Below are positions 44,034 through 51,908 of a stretch of 64,000 nucleotides of DNA, piece after piece. The stretch comes from VXRD01 sp965232265. GTDB lineage: Bacteria > Latescibacterota > UBA2968. Position 1 is the first letter of the stretch; the number at the start of each line of letters is the position of its first letter. The stretch spans positions 3,100,001-3,164,000 of the forward strand of contig CBDDPH010000002.1 in assembly GCA_965232265.1 (NCBI GenBank). Direction: 5' to 3'. The translations under genes were made by a program, and so were the position numbers. Under the pieces are notes generated by a model. The model made no database searches, was not told the origin of the DNA, and saw only the letters and a list, made by a program, of their open reading frames with translations.

Positions 44034-45077
44034 TTAATTCTCAATTCTTACCAGCCATTCCTCCAGCCACAATCCCGGATCCTCTGCGCTCGCACACTGG
44101 CGCAAAACCTCAACCGTCGCTTTCAAATCATTATCGCATGCCAGATACACGCGCGCAAAAATATCAGTCCGCTCTCGATAAACCCGATAAAGAGCCATTC
44201 GCGCATTGTTGAGTTCCCAAGAAGGAAAGCGGGCATACAGATCGGTTTTAAGAGAGAGTGTGTGAAATTCTGCGCGTGCGGAATCAAAAATTTTCTGGCG
44301 TTGCGTTATTTTATGGGGAGAATTGGACTGGTAAAGCGAATCGAGGCGAGAAGCAATATCGCGCATAAATTTGCGAAAAACAACGCCATCTGCACGCTCG
44401 GCAAGTACCCGATGCACCGCTTCGGAATCGTCACCGTATTCGCGCTGCAACCACATCAACGCCCCGGTTTCACCGACAAAACTCGCCAAACTCTCATTAA
44501 AGGTAACATCCCCTTCAATCCACACAGTTGCATGCGTCAACTCGTGAATGATGAGATCGGCGAGGTCGCCTTCGGAATAGCGCAACATGGTGCTCAATAC
44601 CGGATCGGAAAACCACCCCAGCGTACTATACGCGCCCACCGGTCGCAAATAAGTATCATACCCCTCAGCCACATATCGGTCACGCGCTTCCTCGGCTTTT
44701 GCGCGATCAAAATACCCCCGGTAGGGAACCGCGCCCACAACCGGGTAAGACCACTCGAGCGGTTCGAGGCGATCTTTGGGGCAAACAACGAGATTCCACG
44801 ACACAGGCCCGCGCCCGATATCGACATACGTGGTGTAATTTTTCGAGGTATTCAGACCAATTTCACGTTGGGCAAACGCGCGAATAGCCTGCACGAGTTC
44901 CAATTTTGCGCGCTGATCGGGCGAGAGCTTTCCCGCTTTCAGCACTTTTTCAATGGGTTCTGCTTTCCGCAGAAGCGCGACCTGACCTTTGAGCAACTGA
45001 TAGAGATACCCGATCTCGGACCCAAAGCCGAGCGCGATAATGAGCAGACACCCAGACAGTCGAACCATAATGATCAT
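44034..45077 (-). CDS. Predicted zinc aminopeptidase (COG4324 type)
   Basis: From the ATG overlapping the upstream stop (TGATG) it has 347 residues. An N-terminal hydrophobic segment (LSGCLLIIALGFG) acts as signal or anchor. The zinc motif HELTH is at 178-182 with the third ligand Glu in FNESLA (~195), the HExxH...E layout of the predicted aminopeptidase family PF10023. GRGPVSWNLVV and YFDRAKAEEARD are further family blocks. Activity is untested in most members. It follows the sugar isomerase gene directly. Confidence 0.8.
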   Translation of the reverse strand: MIIMVRLSGCLLIIALGFGSEIGYLYQLLKGQVALLRKAEPIEKVLKAGKLSPDQRAKLELVQAIRAFAQREIGLNTSKNYTTYVDIGRGPVSWNLVVCPKDRLEPLEWSYPVVGAVPYRGYFDRAKAEEARDRYVAEGYDTYLRPVGAYSTLGWFSDPVLSTMLRYSEGDLADLIIHELTHATVWIEGDVTFNESLASFVGETGALMWLQREYGDDSEAVHRVLAERADGVVFRKFMRDIASRLDSLYQSNSPHKITQRQKIFDSARAEFHTLSLKTDLYARFPSWELNNARMALYRVYRERTDIFARVYLACDNDLKATVEVLRQCASAEDPGLWLEEWLVRIEN

Positions 45078-45934
45078 CACGGTGACAGAGCGGCTTGCCA
45101 ACTCTTATCCAGCGCGTCGTGTGTTGTTTGCACGGCATCTTGTGCCGCCATTTCTCGCACCGACTGGCTAAAAGGCTCGGGCGACACCGGGCCATCATAG
45201 CCAATTTTTTGCAACGCACTCAAAAAACCAACCAGATCGATTACGCCTGTCTCACCCGGCAAAGCGCGTTTATTGTCAATCTGATCGCCCACATAAATCC
45301 CATCGGGCGCGTCATTGACGTGAACATGCACCACATCCTCAGCGGTCAAAGCCATCAGATCTGATATAGTGCCCAACCCCGTGTACCAATGCCAGCAATC
45401 GAGGAGCAATCCCACATTACCCGTGCCAATCGCATGGGCAAGCGCGAGCATGCCATCCATCGAATGAATAAACCCATAAGGTTTATCAACCCGCAGGGTA
45501 CGCGGTCCGATAAACTCCAGCCCCAGACGACATCCATGTTCGCCCAGAATTTCGGCAATCGGCTTAAAGCGATCAATATGCCACCTGAAATTGTCGCCAA
45601 ATTTGAGGTCTTCAGAAGCCGCAGGCACCCATTGAGCAACCCGTGTAGCCCCCACAGCAGCACCGGCAGCGGCAAACTCGGCCAGCTTTGACAGACCCGC
45701 TTTGTACTCGGCTTCATCGCCTCGCCAATTCACGGGCAATCCCCACGCCCCTATTCTCAAACCGGCATCGGCAAACAGCCCCTTTACATGTTCTGCACCA
45801 CGCGCATTGACCAGAGAAGCGATCTCCTGAATATTGGGATCAACCCCCTGAAAACCAGCGTGTTTTGCATAGCCGATCAGTTCATCAACGCTTCCTCTTA
45901 CGCCAATCGCACCCGCATTGAGACTTTTAAACAT
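45077..45934 (-). CDS. Sugar phosphate isomerase/epimerase (xylose-isomerase-like TIM barrel)
   Basis: From the ATG at 45934 (AAAGGAG 6 nt upstream) it has 285 residues. The AP-endonuclease-2-like barrel shows metal-binding residues in LGLEFIGPRT (Glu), LLLDCWHWYTG (Asp, His), VHVHVNDAPDG and PVSPEPFS (Glu), as in hexose or inosose epimerases. It probably isomerises an oxidised sugar produced by the neighbouring oxidoreductases and dehydratase. The upstream dehydratase ends 26 nt before its start, forming a three-gene run with the aminopeptidase. Confidence 0.88.
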   Translation of the reverse strand: MFKSLNAGAIGVRGSVDELIGYAKHAGFQGVDPNIQEIASLVNARGAEHVKGLFADAGLRIGAWGLPVNWRGDEAEYKAGLSKLAEFAAAGAAVGATRVAQWVPAASEDLKFGDNFRWHIDRFKPIAEILGEHGCRLGLEFIGPRTLRVDKPYGFIHSMDGMLALAHAIGTGNVGLLLDCWHWYTGLGTISDLMALTAEDVVHVHVNDAPDGIYVGDQIDNKRALPGETGVIDLVGFLSALQKIGYDGPVSPEPFSQSVREMAAQDAVQTTHDALDKSWQAALSP

Positions 45935-45960
45935 CAAATACTCCTTTATTTTATGGCATA

Positions 45961-47052
45961 TCACACCTGCGCTCTATGCTTCTCTACCATCTCGGGATTT
46001 AATTCAACGCCGAGACCCGGGCGATCATTGATGCGAATGCGGCCATTCACAACCTCCTCGCCGGGAATGGTCAAATCCTTCCGCCAGGGAACCTCTCCCC
46101 ATCCGTATTCCAGAATGAGAAATCCCGGCAAAGAAGCCATCGCATGCACACCAGCCGCGATCACCACAGGACCAAAGGGGCCGTGTGGCGCCGTGGGCAG
46201 CCCCCAGGCGTGGAGCATATCCCCTATTTTCTTTAACTCACCGATACCGCCCACAACCGTCACATCGGGCATGGGAATATCCATACTGAGATTCTCCACC
46301 ACCTCAACCCAATCCCGCCGCAAGCCCCGCTGCTCGCCTCCCGCAATGGTCAGTCCACACCCTTCTTTTACAGCAAGACAATTATCGAGACTCGATTCGG
46401 GCGTGGGTTGCTCAAACCAGAACAGATTGACATCGCGCAACGCATCCGCGACCTCAATCGCGCCGCGAACCGTGAACTTACTGTGACAATCCACGAGCAA
46501 ATCGACCTCTGTCCCGATGACTTCCCGAACCGCTTGCATACACGCAATTCCCCTTGCAGCGTCTCTGGCATTGTCGGCACCGCGTACCCCGTCAAAAGGA
46601 TCCAGCTTAACCGCGTCAAACCCCTCGGCCACCGCAGCAGCGGCATTTTTAGCAAATCCCTCAGGTGAACGATCTGTCGTCGCCCGATTGATATTCGCAT
46701 ACAGCCGGATCTCATCTCGACATGCACCCCCCAAAAGCGCGTGAACAGGCACATTGAGCGATTTGCCCAAAATATCCCATAGCGCTTGTTCAAACGCACT
46801 CAAAGCGAACAATTCCACCTTTGTGCGTTCCGTGCTTGTATAGCGCGACACAAAAGCCTCAATTCTTCTCGGATCGCACCCTTTGGCCGATTCACCCAAA
46901 TCTCGCAAAGCCGCCAGTTGCGCCGCATAATTGCTGCCCGAACGCATCTCCCCTATCCCCTGGATGCCCTCATCTGTAAGCACATGTACAAACACCCAAT
47001 CTCCCCGATGATTGACATGCACGGCATCGAGTTCAATACCTGTAATTTTCAT
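45961..47052 (-). CDS. Enolase-superfamily acid-sugar dehydratase
   Basis: The 363-residue protein starts at the ATG at 47052. FDAVKLDPFDG carries the KxD base site, DLLVDCHSKFT and FWFEQPTPES the first two metal ligands, and IAGGEQ the third; HGPFGPVV follows at the C-terminal base position. This layout is close to galactonate-type or similar dehydratases, but the substrate is unproved. A frame continues 20 codons upstream, but those codons read a CAACTGACAACTGG repeat; the GGAG used as ribosome site is the end of that repeat. Confidence 0.88.
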   Translation of the reverse strand: MKITGIELDAVHVNHRGDWVFVHVLTDEGIQGIGEMRSGSNYAAQLAALRDLGESAKGCDPRRIEAFVSRYTSTERTKVELFALSAFEQALWDILGKSLNVPVHALLGGACRDEIRLYANINRATTDRSPEGFAKNAAAAVAEGFDAVKLDPFDGVRGADNARDAARGIACMQAVREVIGTEVDLLVDCHSKFTVRGAIEVADALRDVNLFWFEQPTPESSLDNCLAVKEGCGLTIAGGEQRGLRRDWVEVVENLSMDIPMPDVTVVGGIGELKKIGDMLHAWGLPTAPHGPFGPVVIAAGVHAMASLPGFLILEYGWGEVPWRKDLTIPGEEVVNGRIRINDRPGLGVELNPEMVEKHRAQV

Positions 47053-47061
47053 TTCAAGACT

Positions 47062-47103
47062 CCAGTTGTCAGTTGTCAGTAGCCAGTTGTCAGTTGTCAG
47101 TCC
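47062..47103 (-). repeat. CAACTGA tandem repeat before an enolase-superfamily gene
   Basis: Four imperfect copies of TGACAACTG stand 10 nt upstream of the start codon at 47052. Similar copies stand before the glycosyltransferase (31739) and the heme operon (29385), all in the same orientation relative to the gene. Confidence 0.7.
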
Positions 47104-47124
47104 ACCCACCACCCACCCTCTTGC

Positions 47125-47171
47125 CTTTCATCTGCCTTCATCTGCGCCCATCTGCGTTCATCTGCGGATCA
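47125..47171 (-). repeat. 10-nt periodic CGCAGAT repeat overlapping the DUF6785 stop
   Basis: TCTGC recurs at 47131, 47141, 47151 and 47161, an exact 10-nt period. On the minus strand the array starts TGATCCGCAGATG, so the DUF6785 stop codon is part of it. Confidence 0.75.
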
Positions 47172-49115
47172 ATCAGAAAACGGAATGCTATGCCCCTGCC
47201 CCGGAAACCAGATCATATCCACGACAAACGAAATACCAGCCCCGACAAAATGCCCCATAATAAGCCCAATAAAAAACGGCCGACCCGTGCGATAGGCGCG
47301 AATGCCCCCAATCCGCAAAACAATAGACTTGATCGCCCACGCGAGAAAAATTGCAAAAATGACATTATTCACCGGATAAACCGGCCCAGCCGCAAACCCA
47401 ATTGGATGCAACGGCCACCACGAAACCCGATAGCGCAAAATCATAAAAATCAGTGTCACCACAGCGCCAATACCCATATACATAATGGGCAACCACTGCA
47501 CAGAAAATGGATCTTTCGACTTCTTGACCAGATTATCCCAGGGAAACCGCGCCAGTCCCCCGTGAAAAATACCCCCGTAATTTGCAGCACCATTCAAATA
47601 ACCCATATAAATCGTATAGATAAATGTCGCCACCACCCCTGCGACCATCGCCACAACAATGGGAATGATCAACCGCCGCTGATTGACCCGAACAGTATCG
47701 TAAAGCTTCACAGAATGGGCAAGCGCGGGCATAATCGTGGTTTTGGTATCGCTGCACCATGAATACGAAAGCGCGATAGAAACCTGCGTCTGTTGCGAAA
47801 GTACATCCGACCCCATCACAAACATGGCAAATGGTTGCGGCATCAGAGGGGCGCGAATCGAAATCAGCCCCGTCTCTGCTATAACCCGCGTAATCCCCAA
47901 ATACATGACCAGAGCACCAAAAAGGAAAATCGGGATATACTTAAACGCCATACCCGTTGCCAAGTGCCAGACGACCAGATAGGCAGAACAGACTATAATG
48001 CCAAAAACCGCCGTGCGATACGAAACGATCTCATCGGAATCGTCAACCGAATCATCGCGATAAAATGCCTTGCGAAAAACCCCGCGCAAGTGCCCGCGTG
48101 CCATCCAGAAGCCCACGAGCACCACCACGATAAACGCCCCCATGGATTGCGCGCCCATCGCCAGGGGGCCTGTGGAATATTCCTCATCTGCACCGGCTTT
48201 CAGGCCAAAGCGGTTAAAAAAGCCATTTTCCAGATTGGTCAGCACATTGAACACCCACAAGCTCAGCGAAATATCCAGGTTGATAAAATACCCAAAACCC
48301 ACAACCATCAGATAGAGCCGTACGGGAATGGGGGGAAATTCGCGCCCAAACTGAATACTCGTAAAACGCCATGGAATTGTCGGAAAAGTCGGACTAAAAT
48401 AGGAAATGACATTCCACAGGATAATACACAGCGTAAGACTGAACCCCGCCCAGAACAACGGGTTATTCATCATGGGAATTGGAAAAAAGCCCCGCCTGTT
48501 GTCCTCTTCCATCACGGCTAAAGGCATTTCCATCAGCGGATAATCAATGCGCTCGTGCTCTATCCACTGCTTTCGCAGAATGACCATCAAAAAAAGGCAG
48601 CAGCCATAAAAAGCCGCAATCACAGTCATCCACCAGAACACGGGCACAATCCACGCATCCCACGGCACGGAAACCCCGCGCGGCAGCCCTTCAAAAAACC
48701 ATCGCAGGGGCTCGCCCGCGGGCAGGATAGACCACTCTGGCAAATAGGGTTCGTAATAGGTCGCCCACTGATTCTCGGGCGTTGCCAGATAGTACGGCAC
48801 CGTAAAATTGGCGATCAATTTCCCGACAAAATACGTGGGCATAGTCGCGCCAATCAATGCCATAGTAAACATGACAATAAGCTCGCCCCGACTCAGCTTG
48901 AGCGGGCGCAAAAGCACGAGCGCGATCACAACAATGGGAAAAACAGCAGCGACTGAAAGATGATTTTGGTCCAACCTCGTCGTGTGAAGAATAAATCTCG
49001 CATAAGATCCGGCAATCGTCGCCATCGCCGTGAGAAAAGTACCCAAAACGAGTGCGCGGAATGTCACGGCAGGTCTGGCAGATTCAGGAACAACAGCTTC
49101 TCTTGCTAAAGCCAC
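47169..49115 (-). CDS. DUF6785-type multi-pass membrane protein (OPT-transporter-like)
   Basis: The 648-residue protein has about 14-16 membrane helices and the conserved blocks LSRGELIVMFTMALIGA, ITRVIAETGLISIRAPLMPQ and WWPLHPIGFAAG, the pattern of the DUF6785/6784 family linked to oligopeptide-type transporters. The ligand is unknown. It starts at GTG with AGAGG 6 nt upstream. The stop lies inside a 10-nt periodic repeat. The placement beside acid-sugar enzymes suggests an uptake role, by inference. Confidence 0.78.
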   Translation of the reverse strand: MALAREAVVPESARPAVTFRALVLGTFLTAMATIAGSYARFILHTTRLDQNHLSVAAVFPIVVIALVLLRPLKLSRGELIVMFTMALIGATMPTYFVGKLIANFTVPYYLATPENQWATYYEPYLPEWSILPAGEPLRWFFEGLPRGVSVPWDAWIVPVFWWMTVIAAFYGCCLFLMVILRKQWIEHERIDYPLMEMPLAVMEEDNRRGFFPIPMMNNPLFWAGFSLTLCIILWNVISYFSPTFPTIPWRFTSIQFGREFPPIPVRLYLMVVGFGYFINLDISLSLWVFNVLTNLENGFFNRFGLKAGADEEYSTGPLAMGAQSMGAFIVVVLVGFWMARGHLRGVFRKAFYRDDSVDDSDEIVSYRTAVFGIIVCSAYLVVWHLATGMAFKYIPIFLFGALVMYLGITRVIAETGLISIRAPLMPQPFAMFVMGSDVLSQQTQVSIALSYSWCSDTKTTIMPALAHSVKLYDTVRVNQRRLIIPIVVAMVAGVVATFIYTIYMGYLNGAANYGGIFHGGLARFPWDNLVKKSKDPFSVQWLPIMYMGIGAVVTLIFMILRYRVSWWPLHPIGFAAGPVYPVNNVIFAIFLAWAIKSIVLRIGGIRAYRTGRPFFIGLIMGHFVGAGISFVVDMIWFPGQGHSIPFSD

Positions 49116-49185
49116 TCAAAAACCTCTATACGTAAAACGTGAGATACAAGACGTTAAAGGCAGCCCCTGTCACCTCTTATATCTA

Positions 49186-49256
49186 AAAACGGGCGAGGCA
49201 TACCTCGCCCCTACAGGGCATTGGAGGTGGGCGAAAAATTTTTCGCCCCTACAAAT
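49186..49256. repeat. GGGCGAGG/CGCCCCTAC palindromic repeats
   Basis: GGGCGAGGCATACCTCGCCC and GGGCGAAAAATTTTTCGCCC are two perfect palindromes, each followed by CCTAC. A related TAGGGGCGG...CGCCC element lies at 397-425 and another at ~11465-11475. Confidence 0.65.
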
Positions 49257-49291
49257 GCCTAATATAACGCCTTACAGGGGTGCTGCCACAC

Positions 49292-49391
49292 AAAAAACGC
49301 CCTTCTCCCGATTCGGTGACCCCAACACAGGGATTCCTACTTGAGAGAAGGGCACATGACCTCGGGTCACCCTTGCCCGAGACCATTAAAT
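49292..49391 (-). ncRNA. Candidate ~100-nt structured small RNA or attenuator
   Basis: On the minus strand a perfect TATAAT (49403-49398) would start transcription near 49391. A hairpin CTCGGG/CCCGAG (49381-49376 with 49366-49361) follows. Then GCCCTTCTC (49353-49345) pairs with GAGAAGGGC (49307-49299), with TTTTTT after a single G. GGGTGACC in the first hairpin is also complementary to GGTCACC in the second. No known family was recognised. It lies between the PhyH/hydroxyacid-dehydrogenase run and the DUF6785 gene, so it might also act as a leader attenuator for the latter. The -35 match is poor. Confidence 0.5.
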
Positions 49392-49479
49392 AATAGAATT
49401 ATACTGAGTAATACACCTCAGTGCATGCTTCGTTGTAAATATCAATATATTTATAACATTGTGTCAAGAGAAAACGTAT

Positions 49480-50424
49480 TCAATACTCCTTATTTTTATC
49501 GATCACACTCAGCATATCTTCCCCATTCTGAAAACGCCGCAAGTTTTCGCAAAACAGATTCACAATGCGATCCTGTCTATTGGGAGACCCCCCCGCAGTA
49601 TGCGGTGTGATAATAACATTGGGCATATTCCACAACGGATGATCGTCCGGCAATGGCTCTTGTGGCGTCACATCTAACCCCGCCCCGGCAATCTGTCCGG
49701 TTTCCAATGCCTCAACCAGAGATGCTTCATCCATAATTTTACCCCGCGTGACATTGACCAGAAGTGCGTGATTCTGCATCTTCTCAAATGCCAGGCGGTC
49801 GAAAAGCCCGCGCGTTTCCTCTGTCAACGGACAGCAGACCACCACGACATCAGACGCCGATAAAAGATCGTAAAAACGATCCATCTGCCAGCAAGCCTCC
49901 ACACAGTCTGGCACCTCAACCTCTTCTGGATCAACAGCTATAATTTTCATGCCAAACGCATGCGCCCGGATTGCCACATCGCATCCCGTGCCACCCAACC
50001 CCACAATCCCCATTGTTTTATCGATCAATTCCCACGATGCGTGGCGAATCGGCATACGCTCATTCCAATCAGCCGTTCTGATCGCACGCGCAATTCCCCG
50101 GGTCAAGCCGAGCAAAAGAGCCATCGCGTGTTCCGACAAATGAACGCCCACAGTGCCCTTTGCACTCGTCAAAATCACCTCACTATGGACAAACTCTGCA
50201 TACATCATGCCATCCACGCCCGCGCCCCAGGTCTGCACCCACTTCAAGCGTTCGGCGCGTTTGAACATGTCGCGGCTCATACCCCCAAAAATAATGTCAA
50301 TTTCGGGCATAATTTCCAGCGCAGCATCGCTTGAATCGGGGATAATCAGATCTACATCTTCAACCGACGATTGAATCTGCCTTAGATGATGATCGTCCAG
50401 GCGATCATTAATCAATACCTTCAC
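49480..50424 (-). CDS. D-isomer-specific 2-hydroxyacid dehydrogenase
   Basis: From a GTG at 50424 (AGGAGG 5 nt upstream) it has 314 residues. GIVGLGGTGCDVA is the NAD motif, NVTRGKIMDE holds the catalytic Arg, LDVTPQEPLPDDHPLW the Glu, and ITPHTAG the His. The frame continues six codons to a TTG that overlaps the stop of the PhyH gene, but the ribosome site then falls inside. It is the second member of this family in the window. Coupled to phytanoyl-CoA dioxygenase, it may act on a 2-hydroxy acid product, by inference. Confidence 0.9.
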   Translation of the reverse strand: MKVLINDRLDDHHLRQIQSSVEDVDLIIPDSSDAALEIMPEIDIIFGGMSRDMFKRAERLKWVQTWGAGVDGMMYAEFVHSEVILTSAKGTVGVHLSEHAMALLLGLTRGIARAIRTADWNERMPIRHASWELIDKTMGIVGLGGTGCDVAIRAHAFGMKIIAVDPEEVEVPDCVEACWQMDRFYDLLSASDVVVVCCPLTEETRGLFDRLAFEKMQNHALLVNVTRGKIMDEASLVEALETGQIAGAGLDVTPQEPLPDDHPLWNMPNVIITPHTAGGSPNRQDRIVNLFCENLRRFQNGEDMLSVIDKNKEY

Positions 50425-50438
50425 AACAGCCTCCTGCA

Positions 50439-51335
50439 TCAAGTGGATGCCAACGCATATTTTTCTACGGTGGTCATGCGTTTGCGCCGATGCAACTCAA
50501 CGTGATCGGGCCAAACGCCATAGTCTCGATCAGAACCCGTTTCCCGATCCAGAAAGAGCGGAAATTCACTGGCCGCGGGCTTGGTCCTCGCATATCCGCC
50601 ATTATAACTTCGCATAATAATGCGCTGCTCGCGGTTGAGCGTGGCGAGCCAACCGGGATCGCATTGATGCCGATCCGCTTCGCAAACCCACGACGGGCAA
50701 TAAGCCAAAAAGATGTTCTTTCTCACAACATCCGTATTATTGGGCGCCACGCGATGCCAGGTATTGCAGTGCATAAACGTCATCGTGCCGCGCTTTGGAC
50801 AAATTACTTTTTCGCCGGGAACTTCGTCATGGGTATCGTAAAAATCGAAATACTGCCCCTTATGACTGCCGGGCATATAGACAAAATTTCCCATATCTGG
50901 CTCGGGAAGATCGGTCAGCCAATACGCCACTTTGATTTGTATGGGCAAAACCGGTGAAAAAACGCCATAGGGCAAAGCGCGAGCGCCATCGGGATGCCAT
51001 TTGTTGCGACTCGTATCGCGGGGGCGCAAGAAAAATTGAGAAATATGGAGCTTTAGCAATTCGCCATACACATCGTGCATAAAGCCGATGTGCTGGGGAT
51101 GATCGATCAACTCGGCAAATCCCGGATACCGCTCCACAATATTGTTTGGTCCAAAAAATTTCGCGGGATCGTATTTTTCACTGCGGGCAGCCGCAACATC
51201 GATCATCTCGACATAGCGATCGCATTCCTCGTCTGTCAACGCATCTTCCACAACGAGCACGCCATTTTCTTGAAATTCGTCCCACTGATCACGCGTAAAC
51301 CCCGGCGGCGCAACGCGATAGTTCTTTTTTGACAT
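50439..51335 (-). CDS. Phytanoyl-CoA dioxygenase family protein (PhyH)
   Basis: The 298-residue protein belongs to Fe(II)/2-oxoglutarate oxygenases. The iron ligands are H114 and D116 in KWHPDGA and H194 in NTWHRVAP; an Arg for 2-oxoglutarate follows at ~205. Members hydroxylate a wide set of substrates from acyl chains to ectoine and small acids; this one has no close tie to known groups. AAGGAG precedes the ATG. A promoter stands ~115 nt upstream, and the hydroxyacid dehydrogenase follows at 14 nt. Confidence 0.88.
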   Translation of the reverse strand: MSKKNYRVAPPGFTRDQWDEFQENGVLVVEDALTDEECDRYVEMIDVAAARSEKYDPAKFFGPNNIVERYPGFAELIDHPQHIGFMHDVYGELLKLHISQFFLRPRDTSRNKWHPDGARALPYGVFSPVLPIQIKVAYWLTDLPEPDMGNFVYMPGSHKGQYFDFYDTHDEVPGEKVICPKRGTMTFMHCNTWHRVAPNNTDVVRKNIFLAYCPSWVCEADRHQCDPGWLATLNREQRIIMRSYNGGYARTKPAASEFPLFLDRETGSDRDYGVWPDHVELHRRKRMTTVEKYALAST

Positions 51336-51446
51336 GTCAAATCTCCTTTTTTATTTAACACAGATAATTAATACTGATCGTCTCCCGTTATAGCAGTAAT
51401 TTTCTGAAGCATAAAGATTTCTTTTTGAGTTTTCAAACCTACCTTA

Positions 51447-51475
51447 AAAATAATACATAATCACGTACCAGTCAA
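51447..51475 (-). promoter_or_regulatory. Promoter of the PhyH operon
   Basis: Minus strand TTGACT (51475-51470), 17-nt spacer, TATTTT (51452-51447), just after the stop of the VOC gene. Confidence 0.6.
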
Positions 51476-51477
51476 CG

Positions 51478-51906
51478 CTACCTCGCCTGAACAAGCTCAA
51501 TACTGACGCCATCGGGTGCGGCGATATAGCATATCACACCACCGCTACCGGGTATAAATTCCCATGGCTCAACCACGAACTCCACCCCCCTATCGCGCAA
51601 CACCTCGCAATACGCCCGCAAGTCGCCGCGATATGTAAAACCGAAGTGATCCGTGCCGTATTCATTATGGCTCGAATAATCCTCAAAATCGCGCATCGGC
51701 GCGGCCTTGGACGGATCTTCACCGGGGCGTCTTCCGCGGATCAGAAGCGTCGCCCTTCCCAGAGTCACCTTGATCTGCGGCGCGCTGCGAAGCTCGATCT
51801 CGCCATTGATCGTCGCGCCCAATTTATCGACATACCAAGCTGCCGAAGCCTGCGGATCTGCGCTGATAATATGGATATGGTCAAACGACAGCTCGTTTTC
51901 TCCCAT
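51478..51906 (-). CDS. VOC-family (glyoxalase/bleomycin-resistance-like) protein
   Basis: The 142-residue protein holds two beta-alpha-beta-beta-beta modules. FDHIHIISADP opens the first with His, YGTDHFGFTYRG the second, and CYIAAPDGVSIELVQ closes with the Glu that usually binds metal. The family includes glyoxalase I, extradiol dioxygenases and fosfomycin-type resistance proteins; a specific reaction cannot be chosen. The ATG at 51906 is preferred over an upstream TTG. It starts 2 nt after the beta-helix gene stop. Confidence 0.83.
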   Translation of the reverse strand: MGENELSFDHIHIISADPQASAAWYVDKLGATINGEIELRSAPQIKVTLGRATLLIRGRRPGEDPSKAAPMRDFEDYSSHNEYGTDHFGFTYRGDLRAYCEVLRDRGVEFVVEPWEFIPGSGGVICYIAAPDGVSIELVQAR

Positions 51907-51908
51907 GC

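Noticed and set aside
43992..45200. 402-codon plus-strand frame
   Set aside because: Antisense to the aminopeptidase and isomerase genes, without ribosome site or recognisable motif.
47062..47171. CRISPR array
   Set aside because: Units are 9-10 nt with no spacers of 30 nt and no cas genes nearby; it is a simple tandem repeat.
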